Notes under the pieces: model-generated
Seen by the model: only the letters and a program-made list of their open reading frames with translations
The model's database searches: none
Told to the model about the DNA's origin: nothing
Position numbers and translations under genes: made by a program
Shown: piece after piece, positions 7,176 to 14,469 of the stretch
Numbering within the stretch: position 1 is the first letter of the stretch
How the letters are laid out: each line of letters opens with the position of its first letter
Source: Phycisphaeraceae bacterium
GTDB lineage: Bacteria; Planctomycetota; Phycisphaerae; Phycisphaerales; UBA1924
Length of the DNA stretch: 24,377 nucleotides
Reading direction: 5' to 3'
Assembly (NCBI GenBank): GCA_009827215.1
Contig: WUAJ01000013.1
Coordinates: forward strand, 1-24,377

Positions 7176-7210
7176 AAAAACAAGAGCGGGCCGAGGATTT
7201 TGGCCCGCTC
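7176..7210 (-). terminator. Strong, probably bidirectional terminator after the WDG-repeat secreted protein
   Basis: GAGCGGGCC (7184-7192) and GGCCCGCTC (7202-7210) form a perfect 9-bp stem with a 9-base loop. On the minus strand TTGTTTTT follows. It lies 31 bases after the stop at 7241. The epimerase ATG begins only about 20 bases beyond the T-run. Confidence 0.93.
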
Positions 7211-7240
7211 CTTTATGTACTTGTTTTTGCTTGATTAGGG

Positions 7241-8584
7241 TTATGGACAACCAGCTGAGAACTGCGCCAGGAACTCGCTGACATCGAGGAAGTTGTAGTT
7301 CCCGTCTGGTACAAAGTCGGCGACTGGGTCTTGGTTCCCGAATGCGGTGAGGAACGCGGAGACATCGAGAAAGTTGAGGTCCCCCTCTCCGGTGAGGTCT
7401 GGGGCGCAGGCTGCTGGGAGGAGTGCGACGACGAAGTTGGCTGCGACGCCGTCGAGTTCTCCGAATCCTCCACCGATGATGAGTGACTCACCTTCTCCGG
7501 TGTCGTAGACGATTCCGGTGAAGATGCTGCCGTCGACGGAGTCGCTCATGGCTTCCCATGATGAGCCGTTCCATTTCGCGACGCCTGCGATTGGGGTGGT
7601 GCCTGATTCGGTGAAGTTTCCGAGTGCGTAGAGGGTTTCTCCGGAGCCGTCGTCGAAGGTGACGAGTTCTTGGACATCGCCATTGAATCCATCGCCCATG
7701 GACGACCATGACATGCCGTCCCATTTCGCAATGTTGGTGGAGACTGATGCGCCTCCGGCGAGGTTGAAGCGTCCGCCGACATAGAGGGCTTCACCTGATC
7801 CGTCGTCCCAGTTGGTCATGTGGAGGACTTGTGCGAATCCTGATGTGCGTGAGACTCCCAGGTCCATCGCGGACCATGAAGTGCCGTCCCATTGTGCGAT
7901 GTTGAGTGCGGCGGTTCCTCCGAATGTGAGGAAGCGTCCTCCGGCGTAGAGGAGGTTGCCGCTTCCGAGGTCTGCTTGGTGGAGGTCGAGGACGATGAGG
8001 GGCACGGCTCCACCGATGGTTCCTCCGACTGCGGAGTAGTTGGTACCGTCCCATTTGGCGATGTGGTCGAGTGCGCCGTTGCCGTTGAGGTCGCCGTAGT
8101 TTCCGGCGATGTAGAGTTGTTCACCGGTGATGCCGTCATCGTAGACTTCGAGATCCCAGAACGAGTTGAGGAAAATTTCGGACTGCGCGTCCATGGAGTT
8201 CCAGTTGGTGCCGTCCCAGCGCGCGAGTTTGGCGGAACCGGCGACGCCGCTCGCGGAGTCAAAGTATCCGGCGGCGATGAGGTCGCCTTGGAACTCTTTT
8301 ACAGCGTTGGTGTATCCGCCGGTGAGTCCGGCGCCGACGGGTTGCCACGCCGATCCGTCCCAGCGTGCGATTTGTGACCCTCCGCCGACTCCACCCGCGA
8401 TGTTGAATGATCCGACGGCGAAGAGTGATTCACCTGAGCCGTCGTCGTGGATTGTGAGACCAGCGACATAGGAACCAGTGAATCCGGGATCTCCGAGGGT
8501 GTTGGAGTAATCTTGTGCGTGCGTCGTAGCGGCGGCTGCGGCGAGTGTTGATGCGATGATCAAACGGTTCAATGTGATATTCAT
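7241..8584 (-). CDS. Secreted WDG-repeat (propeller-like) protein with C-terminal dockerin-like tag
   Basis: The product has 447 residues. AGGAGGACACC directly before the ATG at 8584 fixes the start. Residues 1-24 are a signal peptide ending THAQ. The body has six units of about 50-57 residues, each carrying a pattern like xLYxGGxF...IAxWDGxxW followed by DDGSGE. The six WDG/WNG cores (RWDGSAW, RWDGTNW, KWDGTNY, QWDGTSW, KWDGMSW, KWNGSSW) suggest blades of a beta-propeller. The last 55 residues (7244-7408) begin CAPDLTGEGDLNFLD and end SAGCP, with two 12-residue calcium-binding-like loops each finishing NFLD. This is the tag named 'GC-type dockerin' in Phycisphaerae. It probably anchors or sorts the protein outside the cell. 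Ligand and activity are unknown. A strong terminator follows. Confidence 0.88.
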   Translation of the reverse strand: MNITLNRLIIASTLAAAAATTHAQDYSNTLGDPGFTGSYVAGLTIHDDGSGESLFAVGSFNIAGGVGGGSQIARWDGSAWQPVGAGLTGGYTNAVKEFQGDLIAAGYFDSASGVAGSAKLARWDGTNWNSMDAQSEIFLNSFWDLEVYDDGITGEQLYIAGNYGDLNGNGALDHIAKWDGTNYSAVGGTIGGAVPLIVLDLHQADLGSGNLLYAGGRFLTFGGTAALNIAQWDGTSWSAMDLGVSRTSGFAQVLHMTNWDDGSGEALYVGGRFNLAGGASVSTNIAKWDGMSWSSMGDGFNGDVQELVTFDDGSGETLYALGNFTESGTTPIAGVAKWNGSSWEAMSDSVDGSIFTGIVYDTGEGESLIIGGGFGELDGVAANFVVALLPAACAPDLTGEGDLNFLDVSAFLTAFGNQDPVADFVPDGNYNFLDVSEFLAQFSAGCP

Positions 8585-8607
8585 GGTGTCCTCCTGTGAC
8601 GGTTTGG

Positions 8608-8682
8608 GTATTTCAATCAGTTCCAGCATACAAGATGATGGTGGAGGATCACATTGAAAATACTCATTCTCTCGGAACTGAT
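8608..8682 (-). repeat. Interleaved inverted repeats upstream of the WDG-repeat protein gene
   Basis: GTATTTCAAT (8608-8617) is complementary to ATTGAAAATAC (8653-8663) with one extra A. ATCAGTTCC (8616-8624) is complementary to GGAACTGAT (8674-8682). The two pairings interleave, so they are either alternatives or would form a pseudoknot-like fold in the leader of the gene starting at 8584. No T-run follows. Confidence 0.4.
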
Positions 8683-8725
8683 GCGCTCAATGGATAGACA
8701 GGGAGTTCTTGTTCACGCGAGCGTT

Positions 8726-9430
8726 TTAAGGACAACCCGATGCGAACTGTTCGAGGAACGCGCTGACATCAAGGAAGTTGAAGTTGTTGTCGGGTGCGAA
8801 GTCGGCGATGGGTTCTTGGTTCGCGAACGCGCTCAGGAATGCGGAGACATCGAGGAAGTTGAGGTCGCCTTCTCCCGTGAGGTCGGGCGCGCAGTCGATG
8901 TTGGTGGTGATGGAGAGGCAGGCGTCGAGGACGATCCCGAAGTCGTAGCTGGATTCGTCGGAGACTTTGACAATCCATTGACCTGCTGCGTGCTCTCCGA
9001 TGAAGGCGCTCATGGGCATGAGCGGGACGAGGTCGCCGGCGATGATAGGGAACTGGTTCGGGGTGCACGCGGTCTCGGCAGGGCTGCTGGCGCTGTCGGA
9101 AAAGGTGGCATCGACGCCTTGTCCTCCGCATCCGAATGGGCCGGGGAATCCGGAGGATGGGATTCCGGGGCGGTCGAGGATGGTGATGGTTGTGCCATCG
9201 GGAGACTCAAGAGTGACGACGAGGTCACCGACCCAGCCGTGGGCGATGTTGAGCGCGAGCTCGACGGAGGCGATGGATTCGTTTGGGGAGACATCGACGC
9301 TGATTGGGAGCGAGACGCCGATGGTTGAGTCGTCGGGGATGAACTCGTTGGTTAACGCGCAGAACTCTTGGGCGTGCGCGGATGAGGTTGCCAAAGTTGC
9401 GAGGAGGATGATTGGTGTGATTCGGTTCAT
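8726..9430 (-). CDS. Secreted P-domain protein with C-terminal dockerin-like tag
   Basis: The product has 234 residues. AGGAGGCCAAGCG before the ATG at 9430 fixes the start, and the ATG overlaps the upstream hydrolase stop as ATGA. Residues 1-22 are a signal peptide (ILLATLATSSAHAQ). Residues ~35-175 resemble the P/homoB domain that follows proprotein convertases and metalloproteases: an early IAHGWVGDLVVTLESPDGT, then FGCGGQGVDATFSD and late GQWIVKVSDESSYDFGI, a beta-sandwich order typical of that family. Residues 180-234 are the dockerin-like tag, whose first 20 residues are identical to those of the tag in the gene at 7241. No protease domain is attached, so it may be a binding or accessory protein. 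Coupling to the hydrolase gene suggests they act together. Confidence 0.88.
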   Translation of the reverse strand: MNRITPIILLATLATSSAHAQEFCALTNEFIPDDSTIGVSLPISVDVSPNESIASVELALNIAHGWVGDLVVTLESPDGTTITILDRPGIPSSGFPGPFGCGGQGVDATFSDSASSPAETACTPNQFPIIAGDLVPLMPMSAFIGEHAAGQWIVKVSDESSYDFGIVLDACLSITTNIDCAPDLTGEGDLNFLDVSAFLSAFANQEPIADFAPDNNFNFLDVSAFLEQFASGCP

Positions 9431-11274
9431 CGCTTGGCCTCCTGGTTCATAATCGCGTTGCGCGATTGATCGGTGCACTGTCCTGGATCGCGCATGTCTG
9501 CGGTGTGGCACCATCCTTCGAGATGTCCCATGTTGTTAGCGCCTGGGAGTTGTCCGGCGGAGCGTTCGATGACGCCGTCGTCGGGATCGGAGAGGAGGAT
9601 GTCGGTGATGATGTTGCAGTAATCGAATCCGAAGCCGTCTTCGAAGGAGGTGGTGTAGTAGTACACATCATCGCGCGCCCAGGTCGGGATGAGCGAGACC
9701 CAGTTCGCGGCTCCGGTGTAGGTCATGTCGGGGTTCTCGCCGCATCCGAATCCGAAGATGTCTCCGAGGATTGCGGCGTTCCCGGCGAGCGCGGTGCCTT
9801 GGTAGGGCGCGCCGACGGATTGGATGAGTCGGTTCCCGCGCGCCCAGTCGAGTCCGCTCCAGTAGTAGGTGTAGAGGTGGAGTGCGGCCATTCCGCCTTG
9901 AGAGTGTCCGACGACTCCGAAGGATTTCATAGGCGCTGCTTGGTTGAGCATCTCGAGCGCGAAGGTGTTGTGCGATCGGCTCTGCTCGAAGTCTTCGAAG
10001 AGCGCGAGGTCTCCGGAGAAGTGGCTGATGGTGAAGGGGGTGGCGTCGGTGCAGTAGCCGTGGACGAGCATGAGTCGGTGTCCCGGTCCGTTGGTGACTC
10101 CGGCGGTTGGGATGTGCTGCGAGGTAATCGTTGGGCCCGGCGATCCGGTGAGCATGGTTTCGTTGGGAGCTGTAGTGGATTCTGAGAGTTTAAGTTCCGC
10201 GATCGGTGTCTGGATGCGATCGATGATTTCGAGTGGTACGAAGGTGTCGATGTCGTGGAGGCGGATGTTGCGGAGCTCGATGGTTGAGGGGTCGACCTGT
10301 GCTTGGGTGATCCAGCGCTTGTCGAGCGTGAGCGTGCGGGTGTTGTCAACGATGGAGGAGATCCATGCGACTGGGACTGGTTGATCGTCTTGCATCCCCC
10401 ACTCCGCTGCCCAGACTTCGGCGGCGAGGATGGTGTGGCGGTTCGCGTTGTCTGGAGTGAACTGGAAACGGATCGCGGCATTGTCTGCAACAAGTGTTGG
10501 TTGCTTGAGCGGCATCGCTTCTGGCGCGGCGTCGATAAGGTGCTGGGTGGTGCGGACGACTGGTTGTTGGTCTTGTGTTCCTGTGGCGATGATGCGAACG
10601 CTGTAGGGGCCGGCTTCTTGGGGGACGAAGGTGATGGTGTCGGTGTTGGACTGTTCGTTGAAGATGAATCCGGATGGAGAGCGGATCTCTGCTCGGAGGT
10701 TGGTCAGTGTGGCGTTGTTGAATGAGGACTTGATGGAGATCGGGTGGTTCTGGAGTGTGGAGCGTGTTGTGGGTTGGGAGGTGAGCTCGACTTCTGGGCC
10801 GTGGTCGAGGAGGATGTATCCCTGTGCTTCGTGGTCGGAAGTGATGGAGAGTGTGTACTCAGCGGGCGCTTGAGTGGGCTGGATGGTCATGTGCTCGAAC
10901 ATCCGGTCTTGATTGATCCATGCGAGTGGGCTTGTGCCTTGCTCGATGCGGGATTGGTCGATGAGTCTTGCGCTGGGTGTGATGAGCTGATGACCCCACG
11001 CGTTTGGGGATTCGGGGAGCAGGACGATGCGCGCGGGGCGATCGGTGAGGGTGATCGGCGTGGACCACGACCAGACGCCTTGGTTGAGCTCGAGTTTGAC
11101 TGGAAGGAGCGCGGAGGTTGAACGCTCGGCGAGCTTTGACAACTCTGGGAGTTGGACGCGGCCGTTCAAGATGTCCGAAGGAGGCGCGGCGACTTGTTTG
11201 ATCGGGAGCTGGTGCTGCGCGATGGCGCTGGTCGTGCAAACAAGCAGCGCGGCGATGGTGGATTTGATTGGCAT
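9427..11274 (-). CDS. Large secreted alpha/beta-hydrolase (lipase/esterase-like)
   Basis: The product has 615 residues, with ATG at 11274 and a GGGG run 6 bases upstream. Residues 1-19 are a signal peptide (MPIKSTIAALLVCTTSAIAQ). Residues ~20-400 are beta-rich with no family I can name, and may hold Ig-like domains (for example AGPYSVRIIATGT). The C-terminal ~220 residues are an alpha/beta-hydrolase: HRLMLVHGYC is the oxyanion strand, GHSQGG holds the nucleophile Ser458, and candidate acid and base are in DPDDGVIE and GHLEGWCHTADM. Several cysteines in this domain could form disulfides, fitting export. Substrate is unknown; lipid or ester is likely. It lacks the dockerin-like tag of its neighbours, but its stop overlaps the start of the tagged P-domain gene. 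Confidence 0.87.
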   Translation of the reverse strand: MPIKSTIAALLVCTTSAIAQHQLPIKQVAAPPSDILNGRVQLPELSKLAERSTSALLPVKLELNQGVWSWSTPITLTDRPARIVLLPESPNAWGHQLITPSARLIDQSRIEQGTSPLAWINQDRMFEHMTIQPTQAPAEYTLSITSDHEAQGYILLDHGPEVELTSQPTTRSTLQNHPISIKSSFNNATLTNLRAEIRSPSGFIFNEQSNTDTITFVPQEAGPYSVRIIATGTQDQQPVVRTTQHLIDAAPEAMPLKQPTLVADNAAIRFQFTPDNANRHTILAAEVWAAEWGMQDDQPVPVAWISSIVDNTRTLTLDKRWITQAQVDPSTIELRNIRLHDIDTFVPLEIIDRIQTPIAELKLSESTTAPNETMLTGSPGPTITSQHIPTAGVTNGPGHRLMLVHGYCTDATPFTISHFSGDLALFEDFEQSRSHNTFALEMLNQAAPMKSFGVVGHSQGGMAALHLYTYYWSGLDWARGNRLIQSVGAPYQGTALAGNAAILGDIFGFGCGENPDMTYTGAANWVSLIPTWARDDVYYYTTSFEDGFGFDYCNIITDILLSDPDDGVIERSAGQLPGANNMGHLEGWCHTADMRDPGQCTDQSRNAIMNQEAKR

Positions 11275-11309
11275 GATGAACCCCGCTTTGGTGACGGCCG
11301 TGCGGGACT

Positions 11310-11337
11310 ATTTTAATGGATGCGGCTGCGAATACAA
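11310..11337 (-). promoter_or_regulatory. Possible promoter of the hydrolase/P-domain operon
   Basis: On the minus strand TAAAAT (11315-11310) is a good -10 box. TTGTAT (11337-11332), 16 bases upstream, is a weak -35. It lies about 36 bases before the hydrolase ATG, in the 85-base gap after the LVIVD-type gene. Confidence 0.4.
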
Positions 11338-11359
11338 CCGCAAACTTGGATTGGCCGGA

Positions 11360-12583
11360 TTATGGGCATCCAGCCGCGAATGCGGCGAGATACGCGGAGA
11401 CGTCGAGGAAGTTGAAGTTGCCGTCGGGCTCGAAGTCGGCGATGGGATTCTGCTTCCCGAAGGCGGCGAGGAAGGCGGAGATGTCGAGGAAGTTGAGGTT
11501 TCCGTCATCATTAAAATCCGCGAAACAAGAAACTGCTACACAAGAATCTACATTGACAACATCAAAGCTACGGTGTCCAACAAGATAAGCGAATCCGTCA
11601 GCGTAGTCCAATCCGGTCGTCTGCGACCCGTTGAGATGCCCAGGAAGTGTTTTGATCGATGCCATTTCTGCAATTGGGCTGAGCGGATCGATACTCAGAA
11701 CAAGAATATCGACTGAGCCAGATATCATCGCCACATCGCCTTCAATCTTGATCTGGTTTAAAGATGATGCATCTTTGGAAAGCAACGCTGATCGGACATA
11801 CATCAACTCTGAACCGACCAGTTCGTATTCCTCAAACATGCGATTACTGTACGCAACAAAGACACGATCCCCAGACGCACCAATGGTCTGGACCGCGACA
11901 TCTGTGATAAAAGTTTCGTCTTCAACCACTTCTGAGCCAAACTCATCGTAGCGAAAGTAGCGGAGCTCTCGGCCGCCAGAAGTATTGTGCACCGTACGCA
12001 CAAATCCGTCTCGGAAGGACACCAAGCCGGCCTCCAAACCTCGTTCTTCTGGAAAGAAAGGGTAGCGTGAAATTGCATTGATAATTCCAGAGCCTCCCAA
12101 CTCAAACCAACTCATCCCGCCTGGCTCTCGGACGGAAAGATAAGATCCGTTCAATGCGATATCTGAACCAGTGGTTACATAACCATTCATAGTTGCCAAT
12201 TCGGTATCGATTACTGTCGGAACTGATGGATTGGAAAGATCGATTGACCGCACACTCACGAAGTTTGTGCCATCAACCCGATCAACGTCTACGACATACG
12301 CAATACCATCTTGGATCAACACACCGCCGATACCGGAATCTTCCGTCATCTGTGTTAATACCGTTGGGCTCATTGGGTCTGAGATATCAATGATCGACAC
12401 CCCGAAGTTTGCTTGGGAACTAGTTGCAACGGCGATATTTCCTTCAACCGCGACATGGGCTTGCCCAAATCCAAGATCATTGCCCGCTACACGCTCTGGA
12501 TCACATGTTTGAGCTCTTCCCTCACTGACAAAAGACATTCCAATCCACACCAAGGACAGAAGTGAATAAGATTTTTGGTTCAT
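11360..12583 (-). CDS. Secreted LVIVD-type repeat protein with C-terminal dockerin-like tag
   Basis: The product has 407 residues. The ATG at 12583 is preceded by AAAGG; an in-frame ATG at 12598 is less likely. Residues 1-25 are a signal peptide ending GRAQ. The body has repeats of about 45-50 residues with cores such as GVSIIDISDPMSPTV, SVRSIDLSNPSVPTVI and FDVVNVDS, a pattern like LVIVD-repeat propellers. The last 55 residues (11363-11527) are the dockerin-like tag, with loops FADFNDDGNLNFLD and FEPDGNFNFLD. Base composition is odd: sampled 60-base lines between 11701 and 12360 are about 40-47% GC by hand count, against about 60% in the tag and 52-65% in neighbouring genes. The body therefore looks acquired or newly joined to a resident tag. 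It has its own promoter-like site just after the atpA terminator. Confidence 0.86.
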   Translation of the reverse strand: MNQKSYSLLSLVWIGMSFVSEGRAQTCDPERVAGNDLGFGQAHVAVEGNIAVATSSQANFGVSIIDISDPMSPTVLTQMTEDSGIGGVLIQDGIAYVVDVDRVDGTNFVSVRSIDLSNPSVPTVIDTELATMNGYVTTGSDIALNGSYLSVREPGGMSWFELGGSGIINAISRYPFFPEERGLEAGLVSFRDGFVRTVHNTSGGRELRYFRYDEFGSEVVEDETFITDVAVQTIGASGDRVFVAYSNRMFEEYELVGSELMYVRSALLSKDASSLNQIKIEGDVAMISGSVDILVLSIDPLSPIAEMASIKTLPGHLNGSQTTGLDYADGFAYLVGHRSFDVVNVDSCVAVSCFADFNDDGNLNFLDISAFLAAFGKQNPIADFEPDGNFNFLDVSAYLAAFAAGCP

Positions 12584-12614
12584 TGAATCGCCTTTCATAT
12601 CTGGTTGCTTGCTT

Positions 12615-12642
12615 GTTATACCACAACTGCAGATCAGCTCAA
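12615..12642 (-). promoter_or_regulatory. Promoter of the LVIVD-type protein gene
   Basis: On the minus strand TTGAGC (12642-12637), a 16-base spacer and TATAAC (12620-12615) make a sigma70-like promoter. It lies immediately downstream of the atpA terminator and about 32 bases before the ATG at 12583. Confidence 0.6.
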
Positions 12643-12643
12643 G

Positions 12644-12670
12644 AAAAAAACCGCCCTCGTGGGCGGCTTT
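12644..12670 (-). terminator. Rho-independent terminator of atpA
   Basis: On the minus strand CCGCCC (12666-12661), loop ACGA, GGGCGG (12656-12651) is followed by seven T (12650-12644). It lies 26 bases after the atpA stop, so no further ATP synthase gene is read through here. Confidence 0.95.
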
Positions 12671-12696
12671 GAATGTATGAAATTTTGCGATGAGCT

Positions 12697-14271
12697 TTAT
12701 CCGTTCCAGCCGGCTTTGAAGTTCTTGAGGGCTTCGACGAGCTTTGGTTCGTTGTCGTCGTTGAGTGCCTTTGCTTCGTTGATCGAATCCCAGACGGACT
12801 TGCCTGAAGTGCGGAAGTACTCGTGCATGTCCTTCTCGAACTTCGCGACATTCTCGATCGCGACATCGTCGAGGAAGCCTTTGGTTCCTGCGTAGATCGA
12901 GATGACCTGATCGATGACATTGAATGGCACATACTGAGGCTGCTTGAGCAGTTCAACCATGCGAGCACCGCGATCGAGCTGTGCTTGGGTTGCTTTGTCA
13001 AGATCGGTACCGAGCTGTGCGAACGCTTCGAGTTCGCGGTATGCCGCGAGGTCGAGACGCAGGGAGCCGGCGATCTTCTTCATTGCTTTCACTTGAGCGG
13101 CACCACCCACGCGGGAGACCGAGATACCCACATTAATCGCCGGACGCACGCCGGAGAAGAAGAGTTCTGGTTCGAGGTAGATCTGGCCGTCGGTGATCGA
13201 GATCACGTTGGTTGGGATGTAAGCGGAAACATCGCCTTCTTGGGTTTCGATGATCGGGAGCGCGGTGAGTGAACCAGCGCCGTTCTCGTCGGAGAGCTTG
13301 GTGGAGCGCTCGAGGAGGCGTGAGTGCAGGTAGAAGACGTCACCCGGGAATGCTTCGCGACCTGGAGGACGGCGGAGGAGCAGTGAGAGCTGGCGGTAGG
13401 CGACCGCTTGCTTGGAGAGGTCGTCGTAGACACAGAGGACGTGCTTGGGGTATGGGTTGCCGTTGGAGAGGGTCTTGCCTTCTTCCTTGCCGGACCACAT
13501 GAAGTGCTCACCCATCGCGGTGCCGGAGTATGGCGCGATGTACTGGAGCGGAGCGGGGTCGGACGATCCCGCGTTGACGACAATGGTGTAGTCCATGGCG
13601 CCTGATTCGCGGAGTGTGTCCACGACGCCGGCAACAGTGGATTCTTTCTGACCCACAGCGACATACACACAGACCACAGCGTCTTTGGTTCCCCAGAACT
13701 GCTTCTGGTTGATGATCGCGTCGATCGCGACCGCGGTCTTTCCTGTTTTACGGTCACCAATGATGAGCTCACGCTGACCACGACCAACAGGGATCATTGC
13801 GTCGACCGCTTTGATACCGGTCTGGAGTGGTTCGTGAACTGGTTGACGAGCCGCGATGCCTGGCGCGATGATGTCGACCATGGAAGATTCGGTTGCGTTG
13901 ATCTCAGCGCCGTCGTCGAGCGGACGACCGAGCGGGTCAACGACGCGTCCGAGCATGGCTTCACCGACTGGCACGGAGAGGAGGTTCCCGGTCGCCTTGA
14001 CGGTGTCGCCTTCCTTGACTGAGAGGTAGTCGCCGAAGATCACCGCACCAACGGTGTCTTCTTCGAGGTTCATGACCTGACCCATGACAGCGCCGGTGGA
14101 GGTCTGGAACTCGATGAGTTCGGAAGCCTTGGCTTTGGAGAGCCCGTAGATACGGGCGATCCCGTCACCAACCTCGACGACTCGTCCGACCTCGGAGATC
14201 TCGAGTTGTGAGGAGAAGCTTTCGATTTCTTGCTTGATGACGCTGACGATTTCGTCGGTCTTGATCTTCAC
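12697..14271 (-). CDS. atpA: F1Fo ATP synthase subunit alpha
   Basis: The product has 524 residues and is full length. The start is a GTG at 14271 with GGGAG 6 bases upstream. It forms the regulatory nucleotide-binding subunits of the F1 head, next to catalytic beta. Visible landmarks are the N-terminal barrel with [16 protein letters not shown] (29-44), the Walker A motif GDRKTGKT (172-179), YDDLSKQA near 282-289, and SVSRVGG with the conserved Arg at 387. Compared with E. coli (513 residues) there are about 14 extra residues between GEHF and VYDDL, roughly 258-275. No atpH, atpG or atpD is adjacent: cdaR lies upstream, and a terminator then a secreted-protein gene lie downstream. The subunit itself looks entirely functional. 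Confidence 0.97.
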   Translation of the reverse strand: MKIKTDEIVSVIKQEIESFSSQLEISEVGRVVEVGDGIARIYGLSKAKASELIEFQTSTGAVMGQVMNLEEDTVGAVIFGDYLSVKEGDTVKATGNLLSVPVGEAMLGRVVDPLGRPLDDGAEINATESSMVDIIAPGIAARQPVHEPLQTGIKAVDAMIPVGRGQRELIIGDRKTGKTAVAIDAIINQKQFWGTKDAVVCVYVAVGQKESTVAGVVDTLRESGAMDYTIVVNAGSSDPAPLQYIAPYSGTAMGEHFMWSGKEEGKTLSNGNPYPKHVLCVYDDLSKQAVAYRQLSLLLRRPPGREAFPGDVFYLHSRLLERSTKLSDENGAGSLTALPIIETQEGDVSAYIPTNVISITDGQIYLEPELFFSGVRPAINVGISVSRVGGAAQVKAMKKIAGSLRLDLAAYRELEAFAQLGTDLDKATQAQLDRGARMVELLKQPQYVPFNVIDQVISIYAGTKGFLDDVAIENVAKFEKDMHEYFRTSGKSVWDSINEAKALNDDNEPKLVEALKNFKAGWNG

Positions 14272-14450
14272 GGTTGGCTCCCTGATCGTTCACAATCGAT
14301 GATTGCGGACTGTTCTATCTTGGAGGTTTTTCGGTCACCGATTGCCTGCTCCGGTGCGGACAATGGGGTCCAAAGGGTAGGACGACTCAAGTCGGAAGTC
14401 ATTGAATTGTGGAGGATTCGAGCGCGGAGAATTGGCAATTCTTCGCTCAT
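14268..14450 (-). CDS. Possible 60-residue ORF coupled to atpA (doubtful)
   Basis: The frame starts at an ATG (14450) with GGAG 8 bases upstream. Its stop overlaps the atpA GTG start as GTGA, a layout typical of translational coupling. The 60-residue product ([13 protein letters not shown]...) matches nothing I know, including the delta subunit that often precedes alpha. Codon choice is less G/C-biased than in neighbours. It fills nearly all of the 198-base gap after cdaR. Either a small real gene, a leader ORF controlling atpA, or chance. Confidence 0.25.
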   Translation of the reverse strand: MSEELPILRARILHNSMTSDLSRPTLWTPLSAPEQAIGDRKTSKIEQSAIIDCERSGSQP

Positions 14451-14469
14451 TTCTCACGCTCCGATCCGC

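Noticed and set aside
8654..9328. Plus-strand frame of 224 codons opposite the P-domain gene
   Set aside because: Shadow frame; the minus strand has a signal peptide, P-domain and tag over the same bases.
7244..11527. The three dockerin-like segments as recent DNA duplications
   Set aside because: The protein sequences agree but synonymous positions differ widely, so they are conserved domains rather than fresh copies.
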